Shown here: piece by piece, positions 24,494 to 32,930 of the stretch
Layout: every line of letters starts with the position of its first letter
How positions within the stretch are numbered: position 1 is the first letter of the stretch
Assembly: GCF_013283785.1 (NCBI RefSeq)
Contig: NZ_JABCPZ010000010.1
Coordinates: 1 to 64,000 of the forward strand
Direction: 5' to 3'
Origin: Nonomuraea antri
GTDB lineage: Bacteria > Actinomycetota > Actinomycetes > Streptosporangiales > Streptosporangiaceae
Length of the DNA stretch: 64,000 nt
Translations under genes and position numbers: made by a program
The notes under the pieces: generated by a model
What the model saw: the letters and a program-made list of their open reading frames with translations, nothing else
Database searches by the model: none
Told to the model about the DNA's origin: nothing

Positions 24494-24903
24494 TTGCGGC
24501 CTCCGTTGACGTCGGCGGTCATGGTGTCCTGCCAGATCTTCTTGACGTCGCGGCCGACGTCCGCGGTGTTGATGCCGAAGATGGAGATGGCACCGACGAC
24601 CAGCAGCGTGGGGATGAACGGCGCGACGATCGCGGTCGGTCGGCCGACTTTGTTCTTCTTGCCCCACACGTCCGAAGCCCAGGTAGCCAGGCAGACGCCC
24701 AGCAGGATCGACGGGACGACGGGGTGCAGGCGGCCGGTCACAGTCCGGACGATGGCCTCGAAGAACGTGCCGATCAGGCCGACACCGCCCACGAGCATCA
24801 GCCAGGCCGTGAACGTCGGCCAGGCCTTCTTCCAGATGCACACGATGCCGAAGCTCAGCAGCACGGCGGTCGCGGAGCCGAGCCCGACGAGCAGGCTGTT
24901 CAT
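24490..24903 (-). CDS. Four-segment membrane protein
   Basis: A 137-residue protein (MNSLLVGLGSATAVLLSFGI...) with four hydrophobic segments: residues ~3-25, ~33-52, ~62-82 and ~92-112. Start ATG 24903 has a strong AAAGGACC ribosome site. Position and topology resemble Spd or TraB-helper membrane proteins of actinomycete elements. Overlaps the next gene. Confidence 0.6.
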   Translation of the reverse strand: MNSLLVGLGSATAVLLSFGIVCIWKKAWPTFTAWLMLVGGVGLIGTFFEAIVRTVTGRLHPVVPSILLGVCLATWASDVWGKKNKVGRPTAIVAPFIPTLLVVGAISIFGINTADVGRDVKKIWQDTMTADVNGGRK

Positions 24904-24915
24904 GGAGGGGTCCTT

Positions 24916-25356
24916 TCAGGCGAAGAAGTGAAGGATCAGGTAGGCGACGATCGCTGCCGTGGTCAGCTCGGGGAGGAAGACCGTCATGGCGGGGATATAG
25001 AACGCCGTGTAGAGCAGCGCGCGGGCGAGCAGCAGCACCCGCCAGGCCCACACCAGCGCGCCGACGTCGGCAGGTAGCCAGGACGGGGACCACCGCTCCC
25101 GGACGAACGTGACCGGGCTGGCCAGGTAGGAGGGCCGCTCTCGGGCGATCCAGTCCGACAGCGGACCTTGGACGAACTCGACGAGCCGGTCCAGCCGCGA
25201 CACGTCGGGCGTCGCGGGGAGTTGAGGCTGGTCCTCCCGCAGGGGCACGACTGTGGCGACCTGCTCAGCGGTGTCGCTGGCGGCCTTGGTCTCGTCCGGA
25301 CTTGGCTGCTCCTTCGGCTGTTCGGGCTGGGCGTAGGGCGAGCGGATGCTGCGCAT
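24916..25356 (-). CDS. Membrane protein with long cytosolic N terminus
   Basis: A 146-residue protein from ATG 25356 behind AGAGGAGG. Residues 1-50 are Pro/Glu/Gln-rich and disordered; residues ~100-146 hold two hydrophobic segments (WAWRVLLLARALLYTAFYIP and TTAAIVAYLILHFFA). Operon position suggests a partner of the translocase. Not recognised. Confidence 0.55.
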   Translation of the reverse strand: MRSIRSPYAQPEQPKEQPSPDETKAASDTAEQVATVVPLREDQPQLPATPDVSRLDRLVEFVQGPLSDWIARERPSYLASPVTFVRERWSPSWLPADVGALVWAWRVLLLARALLYTAFYIPAMTVFLPELTTAAIVAYLILHFFA

Positions 25357-25358
25357 GG

Positions 25359-25583
25359 TCACCTCCTCTGGCGGTTGACGTCGTCGCCGCTGCGCCGCAG
25401 TTCGGCGGCGTAGAACGCGTAGAGCCGATCGCCCTCGGCCTCGTCGGCGTTGTGCTTGTCGGCGAGTTCGGCCGTGAGGTAGCGGATGGCCTCGTGGAAC
25501 GCGGCTTTCGGGCTCTCCGCGCCCTTGATACGGGCGTGGAAGCGCATCTTGCGCCCCTCGCGGCGGGTCGGCCTGGTCGGCAC
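25359..25583 (-). CDS. Small basic helical protein
   Basis: A 74-residue protein from GTG 25583 after GGGAGGAG, with a basic N terminus (PTRPTRREGRKMRFHARIKG) and a helical centre (AAFHEAIRYLTAELADKHN). First gene of the translocase operon; the upstream gap (25584-25734) carries a GCGCACGTGCGC palindrome at 25641-25652. Function unknown. Confidence 0.5.
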   Translation of the reverse strand: MPTRPTRREGRKMRFHARIKGAESPKAAFHEAIRYLTAELADKHNADEAEGDRLYAFYAAELRRSGDDVNRQRR

Positions 25584-25734
25584 GTGACTCCTCCCGAACG
25601 TCACGGACGGTTACATCTGGCGGGAGCGTGCTACGCTCTCGCGCACGTGCGCGCACGTACACCTGCGCGCGTTGGCCCCCTCGGCGGCGATTGTCTGCGG
25701 CGCTGATCAGCGTTCGACACCGCCTCGCGGGCGA

Positions 25735-26172
25735 TCACGGCCGGTCACGGGCCAGCAGGTTGGCGATCACGGCGTCCCAGTCGATCAAGGCCATCTCCCC
25801 GCCCGTCGGCACCAGTTCGTCGAGCCTGTCCAGGTGCCCGGTCATCAGGGCGGCCGGGGTCCGGACCACGCCGAGCAGCAAGTCTCCTTGCGTGATGCCG
25901 AGCAGCGTGTGCTTGCCGTCCGATGACGGCTGGACCCGCAGGCCCGTGCGGTCCGGCTTCGACAGGCACTCGGCCAGCGCGGCCATGCCGTCCGCGAGGA
26001 CGTGCCGGGGCGCGACCACTGGGGCCGACCAGTCCTCGATCTCCAGGTGGACGAAGTACGGGTCGGCCGCACGGTAGGTCATCCACCCGTTGTGGAACTC
26101 GTCGGTCGCCTCGTCCCACAGGGGGAGGTAGCAGGCGATCTCGGCCGTCTTGTCCGTCTCGTTTTCCGTCAT
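25735..26172 (-). CDS. SsgA-like sporulation/cell-division protein
   Basis: A 145-residue protein (ATG 26172 in an ATGA overlap with the DUF2637 gene). The layout fits the SsgA family of mycelial actinomycetes: YFVHLEIEDW, then a WSAPVVAPRHVLADGMAAL segment corresponding to the family's W-x-F-x-R-D-L-L-x-x-G, TGLRVQPSSDGK, a strand pair (LLGITQGDLLLGVVRTP), and LVPTGGE near the end. Host SsgA-like proteins control septum placement and spore formation, acting with SsgB/FtsZ. A phage or element version could alter septation of the carrier hypha. Assignment is by motif order, not by alignment. Confidence 0.6.
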   Translation of the reverse strand: MTENETDKTAEIACYLPLWDEATDEFHNGWMTYRAADPYFVHLEIEDWSAPVVAPRHVLADGMAALAECLSKPDRTGLRVQPSSDGKHTLLGITQGDLLLGVVRTPAALMTGHLDRLDELVPTGGEMALIDWDAVIANLLARDRP

Positions 26173-27830
26173 CGGTCCGCTCCCTTGTCGTCGGTGGACG
26201 AGCCGTCCCCGTCCGCTTCGTCCGCGCCGGACGGTCCGCTGTCCGGCGCCTGCTCGGTCCGCGCGGACGAGCCGTTCTTGTCCGCGCCCTCCACGGCGGA
26301 CGAACCGTCCGTCCGCAGCAGGTGCAGCAGCGCGCTGGCGCGCTGATTGCTGATCGTCCGTCCGCCTGCTTTCACGGCTGCCGCGAGCGAGTCGCGGGTG
26401 AGCCGGGTACCGCTCCGCTGGTGCTCGGCGAGGATCTGCCGTCCGAGCGGCAACACGTCGGCGAGGTCGTCCGCACCTGCGGTCCGCCCGCTCGTCCGCG
26501 ACTTCCGTCCGCCGTTCGTCCGCGCGGACGGACGACGCCCGTCCGTCCGCTTCCTGCTCGGCCGTCCGCCCGGGCGGGGCTTGCCGTCCGCGTCGTCCGT
26601 CCGCTTCGGCTCGGGCTCGTCGTCCGTCGTCCGTCCGCCGTCCGTCCGCCCCTCGTCCGCCGCGCTCGTCCGCTCGTCCGTCCGCTTGCCGGTCGGGTTC
26701 TCGTCCGCCGCCCATCCGCGCTTGAGCACATCCCGCCACCGCACACGGCGCACCGGCTCGTCCGCCGTCCAGGCCTCGTCCGTCCGTCCGCCGTCCGCGC
26801 CGTCCGCGCCGTCCGCCCGCCGTTCGTCCGCCGGACGAAGCTCGCCCGTAGGCAGCGGACGGTACATCGGGAACATCCCGCCACCCACCCGGCTCACGAA
26901 CCTGGCGATCGTCTGCTTGGCCGCCAGCGCGTCCGGGGACACGCCGTACAGTTCCTCCGACACGGCGGCGAGTTGCGTCAGCGCGAGCTCCAACTGAGTC
27001 CGCTGCGCGGCGACCACCGCCGACTGGGCTTCGTCCACAGTCCGCCACGTCGTGCGGACGGCGCGGCGCGTCCGTACGACCTCGACCGCGATGTGCGGCG
27101 ACTGCACGCCCTCGCTCACCGCCCAGCGGAAGGCCGTGAACGTCTCCTTGGTGTGCAGCAGCCAGCGCAGCGCACTGAACTTGGGCGCCCTCGGGTCGAT
27201 CAACCCGGCCTCGCGCAGGTCCTGGCGGTGCAGGTGGCGGGAGTGCATCGACCACAGCCACGGCGAGGCGAGCGAGCAGGCCGCGAACAGCTCGGGGTAG
27301 TCCTGCACGTGGGTGTAGGACAGGTACCCGGCGCCCGCGCCAATCGCGTAGGACCACATGCGGGTCGCCCAGGCCGCGTCACCCTCCCTCAGCGCCACGT
27401 GCGCGTGCCAGGAGACGTACACCGCGACCGACTCGACGATCCCGGCCGCGAGCAGGGCCCACAGCGTCGGCAGGCCGCGCTCCATGAACGACATCGCCTG
27501 GCCCGAGACTGCGACGAGGTTGACGCCCAGGTTCGTGGTGCTCATGACCAGCAGACGGCCGGCCGTCCGGGTCCGCTCGGACCAGACCTCGCGCCGCTTC
27601 CGCCACTTCGCGCGGGTGCGCTCAGCTTCGGCTTCGGCCTCGGCGACGATCCGAGTCTGCTCCTGCTCGGCCAGCTCACCCGCCCGCTCGGACAGGGCTG
27701 CGCGGTGCTCGGCCTCTTCAAGCTCGCGCTTGCGCCGGGCCGCTTCGCGAAGCTCCTCCTGCTCGATGCGGAACTGCTCCGCTTCGAGCCGGGCACGCTC
27801 ACGATCGGGGCTGGGGGCAAGCAGTCTCAC
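26169..27830 (-). CDS. DUF2637 membrane protein with low-complexity tail
   Basis: A 553-residue protein from GTG 27830 (overlapping the WhiB stop). Residues ~1-75 are a charged coiled coil (RARLEAEQFRIEQEELREAA). Residues ~95-200 hold several membrane segments (GLPTLWALLAAGIVESVAVY; SYAIGAGAGYLSYTHV), the DUF2637 pattern frequent in actinomycete integrative elements. Residues ~320-480 are an Asp/Arg/Thr-rich low-complexity region encoded by dense CGGACG repeats. The C terminus (LAEHQRSGTRLTRDSLAAAV, then ISNQRASALLHLL) looks like a helix-turn-helix. Probably a transfer or replication accessory joining membrane and DNA. Confidence 0.65.
   Translation of the reverse strand: MRLLAPSPDRERARLEAEQFRIEQEELREAARRKRELEEAEHRAALSERAGELAEQEQTRIVAEAEAEAERTRAKWRKRREVWSERTRTAGRLLVMSTTNLGVNLVAVSGQAMSFMERGLPTLWALLAAGIVESVAVYVSWHAHVALREGDAAWATRMWSYAIGAGAGYLSYTHVQDYPELFAACSLASPWLWSMHSRHLHRQDLREAGLIDPRAPKFSALRWLLHTKETFTAFRWAVSEGVQSPHIAVEVVRTRRAVRTTWRTVDEAQSAVVAAQRTQLELALTQLAAVSEELYGVSPDALAAKQTIARFVSRVGGGMFPMYRPLPTGELRPADERRADGADGADGGRTDEAWTADEPVRRVRWRDVLKRGWAADENPTGKRTDERTSAADEGRTDGGRTTDDEPEPKRTDDADGKPRPGGRPSRKRTDGRRPSARTNGGRKSRTSGRTAGADDLADVLPLGRQILAEHQRSGTRLTRDSLAAAVKAGGRTISNQRASALLHLLRTDGSSAVEGADKNGSSARTEQAPDSGPSGADEADGDGSSTDDKGADR
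26180..26860. repeat. Dense CGGACG/GTCCGTCCGC short repeats
   Basis: This 680-bp stretch holds many copies of GTCCG, often doubled as GTCCGTCCGC, far above the surroundings. It encodes the low-complexity tail of the DUF2637 protein (RTD, ADE, RTDGG units). The spacing is irregular. It may be simple slippage expansion, or a DNA-level signal for the translocase. Confidence 0.55.
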
Positions 27831-28141
27831 GCCGCCACCTCGTACGTGCCGATCCCGAGCCGGCGGCGCTGCGTCGGGGTGGTGCCGCCGATGATGCCCC
27901 AGTTGTCGAACGGCATCGTCCGCGCGCGGTTCAAGCACTCGCCGGCCAGGCCGGTGAAGGGGCAGCCTGCACAGAGCTGGCGGGCGTAGTCCTCGTCGTC
28001 GGACAGGCGGGCGTCGAGGGGGTACCAGTCGTCGGGGTCGGTGCCGGGCTGGCGGCACTTGGCCTTGCGGGTGAGGACGGCGTCGAGGTCAGGGGTGGAT
28101 GTGACAACGCCAGCGGGCGATGCCACGATGTGGCTGGACAT
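27827..28141 (-). CDS. WhiB-like [Fe-S] regulator
   Basis: A 104-residue protein (ATG 28141). Four Cys typical of WhiB proteins are present (AKCRQP; LCAGCPF; GECLNRAR), with the CxxC spacing, followed by a WGIIGG turn and a basic TPTQRRRLG tail. WhiB proteins bind a 4Fe-4S cluster and act with the main sigma factor in development and redox control. Phage WhiB proteins are known to interfere with host WhiB function. First gene of the leftward block, about 150 bp from the operator at 28289. Confidence 0.85.
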   Translation of the reverse strand: MSSHIVASPAGVVTSTPDLDAVLTRKAKCRQPGTDPDDWYPLDARLSDDEDYARQLCAGCPFTGLAGECLNRARTMPFDNWGIIGGTTPTQRRRLGIGTYEVAA

Positions 28142-28288
28142 CGGGTCTCGTAGTCCTTTCGCAGAGGGAGAGACCTGGTGTTTAGGGCCCCGCCTGGAAG
28201 TGGAGTTCCGGGTGTGGGCCCGCGAAGACTTGTGGTGGGCGGCTTGCCGGTGGAGCGGTGGGCCGCTTTTTCGTGTCCTGCTACGCTG

Positions 28289-28304
28289 TGTTTACTAGTA
28301 AACA
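28289..28304. promoter_or_regulatory. Perfect 16-bp palindrome, probable GntR operator
   Basis: TGTTTACTAGTAAACA lies between the divergent whiB-like (leftward) and GntR (rightward) genes. A -10-like TACGCT on the + strand ends 2 bases before it (28282-28287), so a bound protein would block initiation toward the GntR gene. Confidence 0.7.
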
Positions 28305-28426
28305 GAGTCGCACTGGCCATGCTGCATCACCCGACGATCACTGTCAAGCCCGCAGGTGAGCCGCACCCGCTTGCCGCTCGTAATACGATCAGCGCCAGCC
28401 AGAACAGCTCAGAGAAGGAGCCCAGA

Positions 28427-29128
28427 GTGCCCGTCGCGAGGTTTCCCGAGGTCCTAAACGACCTCCGGACCAAGATCCTCGACGGCACTTACCCCCCAGG
28501 CGAGCCGCTCCCCCACACCGAAGACCTGATGCAGAGCTACGACGTCAGCAGGCAAGTCATCACCAACGCGATGCGGGCCCTCAAGGAGGAGGGACTGGTC
28601 TGGCGCGTCGCCAACAAGGGCATGATCGTGCAACGACCGCCTGTCATCATCGAAATCCCCATGGCCGTCGAGCGGCGCAACGAGCCCATCGTGTTCATGA
28701 ACGCATGCATGTCGGCGGGTACTACGGGTCACCTAATCGAACAGACTCCGCGAACCGTCCGCCCGCCCGAAGCGATCTTGGAGAGCCTACGCCTCGACCC
28801 CGATCACCCGGTGCTCTACATCGAGGGACATGGTGTTGTCGATGGCCAGGTCGTGTGCCTCGATCAGTGGTACCTCGCTACAGAGGAGCCTGAAGCCGAA
28901 GCGGCCAGCGCAGACCGGTCATCCGACGTGTTGGACATCCACACTCAGCTCCGCCAAGCGGAGCTGGACGAAGCGACAAGGCTCCGAGTCAGCCGAGGCA
29001 GCCCACTGCTCGACATCACGCGCATCACCTACGACTACACTGGCCAGCCTCTCCATCTACTGCGCCGCCTGATCAACCCGCAGCGGGTCCACGTCGTAGA
29101 CCATCGGCTCCCTCCCACGTCACCCTGA
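28427..29128 (+). CDS. GntR-family transcriptional regulator with UTRA domain
   Basis: A 233-residue protein; GTG 28427 follows AAGGAG. Residues 1-70 form the GntR winged helix (PEVLNDLRTKILDGTYPPGE, PHTEDLMQSYDVSRQVI, ALKEEGLVWRVANKG). Residues ~85-230 match the UTRA ligand domain (LRLDPDHPVLYIEGHGVVDG, SPLLDITRITYDYTGQPLHL). KorSA/KorA-type GntR proteins repress transfer and excision genes of Streptomyces elements; the palindrome at 28289 is its most likely site. It probably holds the leftward operon quiet in the integrated state. Confidence 0.85.
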   Translation: MPVARFPEVLNDLRTKILDGTYPPGEPLPHTEDLMQSYDVSRQVITNAMRALKEEGLVWRVANKGMIVQRPPVIIEIPMAVERRNEPIVFMNACMSAGTTGHLIEQTPRTVRPPEAILESLRLDPDHPVLYIEGHGVVDGQVVCLDQWYLATEEPEAEAASADRSSDVLDIHTQLRQAELDEATRLRVSRGSPLLDITRITYDYTGQPLHLLRRLINPQRVHVVDHRLPPTSP

Positions 29129-29184
29129 CCAATCAGCGTCATATACGACACAAAGTCGATCAATGCGCCTTACCCTGTTCTGCT

Positions 29185-30438
29185 ATGAGTCAGGGAGCGA
29201 ACACCCCCCCAAACAAGCCAGCCAGCAAGTCTCTCCGGGAGCTGTTCCCGGGGTTCTTCCCTCCGAGCGACGATTCGCTGCGCCTGTTCTTGACGGAGGG
29301 GCTGATCGTCTTCGACACCAACCCACTTCTGGACACCTACAAGCTGACCGGTGTGGCGCGAGCCGAGTTTCTCAACACGCTCCGCGTGCTGGGCGACCGG
29401 CTATGGATCCCACATCAGGTGGGACTTGAGTTTCTCCGGAACCGCAACACAGTCATTAGCCAGGGTACCGGTTTTCGCGATAAATTCCGAAGCGCAGCAA
29501 ACGACCTACACAAGGTCGTACAGCAATTGAAGGAACATCGCGGCCTCAAAGACGAAGAGGTCAGCGACATCAAACAAGCGATCGACACTGCCATCACAGA
29601 AATCCTCGATACGCACTCCGACCTTTACGCCTTTGAAGTTGAGCCAGGAACAACAGTAGACAATGACCCGGTATTCAAGGAGATAGATCGGATCACGGCT
29701 GGCAAGATCGGACCGCCGCTCTCCAACCTGGACGAGGCCAAGAAAATCGGAGCCCAGCGGCTTAAGAACAAAGTGCCGCCCGGCTATAGCGACGTCCCCG
29801 ACAAGGGCTCAGATGACGCCCTCGGTGACTACTTCGTCTGGGAACAGACTCTCATCGAGGCCACGCACCGCCAGCTACCTGTTCTGCTTGTCACCAACGA
29901 CAGCAAAGAGGACTGGATTCGAAAGGAGGGCTCCTACAGGCGTGGTCCTCGGCCGGAGCTGGTGGAAGAGATGCTTACCAGGGCTGGGCAGCCTTTCCAT
30001 CTAATGAACGTCAGATCCTTTCTTTTCCAAGTAGGGAAGCACCTACACACTCACATCAGCGACTCGACTATTAAACAGGCCGAGTCTGTCCAGAGGCAGG
30101 TGGAACTTTCCCCAAGTGCACGCTTCGAGCCCGTCTTCCTGGACAAAACCGGTCGCTCCTTCTCCCTCATAACGTTGTTCCCAGATTTGACCCCACGACA
30201 GTACGTCATGCTCAGACGCATCCTGCTCTCAGGCGAAACGGTGTCGACAGAAGACATATCAGATGTCATCGCTGTCCGAAGGGCTCTCAACGAACTACGC
30301 CACAAAGAGATGACCATCCGCATCAATCGTGACAAAAACCGATCTGGCGACCGAGCACTACTCGATGAATGGCGACAGGGGAAGCTGACCAATGAAATCT
30401 TCCTCGACGAGGACGAGAGCGGCAATCTGGAGGAATGA
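29185..30438 (+). CDS. PIN-like domain protein (DUF4935 type)
   Basis: A 417-residue protein. The first ~270 residues are a PIN-like nuclease: LIVFDTNPLLDTY (Asp), VGLEFLRNRN (Glu), DDALGDYFVW (Asp) and LLVTNDSKEDW (Asp) give the four acidic residues. A long helical insertion lies between the second and third. Residues ~320-417 form an unknown C-terminal domain with a winged-helix look (LTPRQYVMLRRILLSGETVS). Base composition is lower in GC than the phage genes. Such proteins cut RNA in toxin and abortive-infection settings; there is no adjacent antitoxin, so an autonomous defence role is plausible but unproven. Confidence 0.7.
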   Translation: MSQGANTPPNKPASKSLRELFPGFFPPSDDSLRLFLTEGLIVFDTNPLLDTYKLTGVARAEFLNTLRVLGDRLWIPHQVGLEFLRNRNTVISQGTGFRDKFRSAANDLHKVVQQLKEHRGLKDEEVSDIKQAIDTAITEILDTHSDLYAFEVEPGTTVDNDPVFKEIDRITAGKIGPPLSNLDEAKKIGAQRLKNKVPPGYSDVPDKGSDDALGDYFVWEQTLIEATHRQLPVLLVTNDSKEDWIRKEGSYRRGPRPELVEEMLTRAGQPFHLMNVRSFLFQVGKHLHTHISDSTIKQAESVQRQVELSPSARFEPVFLDKTGRSFSLITLFPDLTPRQYVMLRRILLSGETVSTEDISDVIAVRRALNELRHKEMTIRINRDKNRSGDRALLDEWRQGKLTNEIFLDEDESGNLEE

Positions 30439-30605
30439 CCCTTGCGCCTGGCATCCTTACATGCCAGGTAACGCCAACGGCGACATCGGCCAGTCAAGCC
30501 TCCGTGCCGTGAGCCAGCGCTACAGCGTGCCTGCTCTGAACAGGGCCATTGCCTGTGTCGTTGCGAACGCTTCCACCTGTCCGGTGCCGTGCCTATGCTC
30601 GATGA

Positions 30606-31451
30606 GTGACTTTGACGGAGCATGAGATCACCTTCCGTACGCTCGACGGCCAACAGCTCGCCGGAACGCTCGTCACACCAGATGAATCACCTGAGCACGC
30701 CGTCGTCCTGGTCCACGGCGGCGGCGTGACGCGTCACGAAAGCGGCTTCTTCACCCGGATAGCCCGCGGGCTGAGCGACCGCGGTCTGGCGTCCCTCCGA
30801 TTCGACCTGCGCGGCCACGGCGAGAGCGAGGGCCGACAAGAAGAACTGACCCTCTCCACCATCCTCAACGACATCCGCGCCGCGCTGCAGCAGCTCCGCG
30901 AAACCACGGGAGCAGCCAGGCTGAGTCTGCTCGGCACAAGCTTCGGCGGCGGCATCTGCGGCTACTACGCTGCCCACCGACCTGACGAGGTGTCTCGGCT
31001 GGTGCTGTTCAACCCCCAGCTCGACTACAAGAAGCGCACCATCGACAGCCGCCCCTATTGGCATGACGACTACCTGGACGAAGACGTCGCCCGCCAACTC
31101 ACCAAGCAGGGAGCCATCACCTTCACCCCCACCCTGAAGCACGGCCGCCCCATCCTCAACGAGGTCTTCTGGCTGCAGCCGCACACCATCCTCGGCTCGA
31201 TCAAGGCTCCAACCCTCATCGTGCACGGCACCAAAGACACCCTCGTGCCGATCGAGTCCTCCCGCGCGGCCGTACCCCAGTTCACCGCCCCATGCGACCT
31301 CGTCGAGGTCGAAGGCGCACAGCACACCTTCGCTGTCCACGACGACCCGCAGTACCACAACCCCCAGAGCCAGGCATGGCAGGCATCCGTGATCGAGACG
31401 GTCGCCGGCTGGCTGCGAGACGGTCGCCTACGCGACAGGACGATCAGCTAG
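30606..31451 (+). CDS. Alpha/beta hydrolase
   Basis: A 281-residue protein with the alpha/beta-hydrolase signature: oxyanion strand VVLVHGGGV, the nucleophile elbow LGTSFGGG (Ser), Asp in HGTKDTLVP and His in GAQHTFAVH. Closest to serine aminopeptidase/dienelactone hydrolase-like small esterases. It lies after the PIN gene and converges with the XRE regulator (24-bp overlap of ends). Substrate unknown; likely cargo. Confidence 0.8.
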   Translation: MTLTEHEITFRTLDGQQLAGTLVTPDESPEHAVVLVHGGGVTRHESGFFTRIARGLSDRGLASLRFDLRGHGESEGRQEELTLSTILNDIRAALQQLRETTGAARLSLLGTSFGGGICGYYAAHRPDEVSRLVLFNPQLDYKKRTIDSRPYWHDDYLDEDVARQLTKQGAITFTPTLKHGRPILNEVFWLQPHTILGSIKAPTLIVHGTKDTLVPIESSRAAVPQFTAPCDLVEVEGAQHTFAVHDDPQYHNPQSQAWQASVIETVAGWLRDGRLRDRTIS

Positions 31452-32603
31452 GAACTCCTGCAAGGCGCGCACTTGCGGCCGGCGCCGCCAACGATCCATC
31501 GACTGCAGCATCTCGCCCAGAACGGTGACCGTCCGCCGCGAGCGTGTGGCACGGGCTACACGGGCCGCCTCAAGGCCCACGCTTGCCGCCTGATCCGGTT
31601 CGCCGATCAACGCCAACGCGGCTGCGTGACGGGCCTGGAAGTAGCCAACGTCGCGGTAGGACAGGCTGCCACCGGCGATGATCGACTGAAGTATCTCGGC
31701 CGCCCTGGCGGGCTTACCCGCCTCGGTGAAGCACGCACTACTGCGCAGCAGCAGCACGCGCTCTGTGAAGGAACTCCCGAGCGCATTGGGGTCCCCAGCG
31801 GACACCTCTGGCAGCAGCTCGCGCGCCTCGTCTAGTTTCCGCTCTACGTCACTTACAGGTTCGCCGACCATGGCCAGACCCAACGCCTGTTGCTGCAGAA
31901 TCTCCGCGCGCACCCCTGGAGGGAACCGCCCGCTGCTGTAGCCGGCCGCATCAGCCAGGGTCAGCGCCTTCAAGGCATCCTGCCGGTCATATGCGAGCTG
32001 GGACTTCCGCAGCAGCACATAGCCCTGCATGGGACCGTCATCCGCCTCTTGCGCCCATTCGATTGCCCGGTCGTACCAGTACGTCGCTGTCGCGAGATCA
32101 CGCAGGTCGCGGTACAGCCAGCCGACGAATTCGGCGCCCTCGGCCCCCACGACCAGCAGTTGCCGCCGCACCTCCGGTTTCACTTCTCGGACAGCATGCT
32201 GCACAGCCCCAAGCACAGCCTGAACCTTCGGCAGCGCCACTGTCGAGCCAAGGGTTCCGTCATCCGCCTTGCTCGCTTCGAGCTGGGCGCGAAGCTCATC
32301 CACAATGGTCCCGTCGACATAGCGACGAGGATCAGTCAGGATCGCCTCAACCGGCGGCAGCGCATCCATACTCGCCGCTGGCCAGACGACGGCGCGCTGC
32401 CCGCGATCGGCGAGGGACACGAGTTCACCATTCGCCCCGAGTGCCTTATCGAGCGCCGTCGCGACAGGAGCGGTCGGCTGGCGGCGCCCGTTTTCAAGAT
32501 CCGCAATGTGGGTCTTGCTGCAGTTGGACAAGTCGGACACCCTGCGGAGCGACATATCACCACGTAGCCGTCGCAGTGCCTCACCGAACGTTTCCATTCC
32601 CAT
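31428..32603 (-). CDS. XRE-family regulator with TPR-like C terminus
   Basis: A 391-residue protein from ATG 32603 (MGMETFGEALRRLRGDM). Residues ~5-60 form a Cro/C1 helix-turn-helix (MSLRRVSDLSNCSKTHIADL, then ENGRRQPTAP). Residues ~150-391 are helical repeats (TATYWYDRAIEWAQEADD; ARAAEILQSIIAGG) like those of actinomycete regulators paired with small secreted or DUF397 partners. It is divergent from the methyltransferase operon at 32931 and could control it. A DUF397 gene lies 2 kb downstream. An alternative is a lysogeny regulator. Confidence 0.75.
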   Translation of the reverse strand: MGMETFGEALRRLRGDMSLRRVSDLSNCSKTHIADLENGRRQPTAPVATALDKALGANGELVSLADRGQRAVVWPAASMDALPPVEAILTDPRRYVDGTIVDELRAQLEASKADDGTLGSTVALPKVQAVLGAVQHAVREVKPEVRRQLLVVGAEGAEFVGWLYRDLRDLATATYWYDRAIEWAQEADDGPMQGYVLLRKSQLAYDRQDALKALTLADAAGYSSGRFPPGVRAEILQQQALGLAMVGEPVSDVERKLDEARELLPEVSAGDPNALGSSFTERVLLLRSSACFTEAGKPARAAEILQSIIAGGSLSYRDVGYFQARHAAALALIGEPDQAASVGLEAARVARATRSRRTVTVLGEMLQSMDRWRRRPQVRALQEFLADRPVA

Positions 32604-32930
32604 GCGGCTCCTGTCGTGTCCGCACACGGTGTCCGCAACTTTGCGGACGCCCTGCGGACAGTCCACCCCTCGACCCTGACTGGCGGTGTCAACAACGCTA
32701 CTCTCGCGGGCTTTCGCTTTCGATGCCCGCTCAAATGGGCGGCCCCGGCCCCGGTGCGTGAACACCGGGGAGCTCCGGGGCCTAGATCAGGAATCGAGGT
32801 CCTGACCCGTGGCAAATCGTAAGGCCATCAGGATTCGCAGACACGCGGATCGCCCGCACTGGTCACCGTGCCGCCGACTGCGCAGAAGCACGTGTCCGCT
32901 CGACGAGAGCACGACAGACCGGAGATCCGC

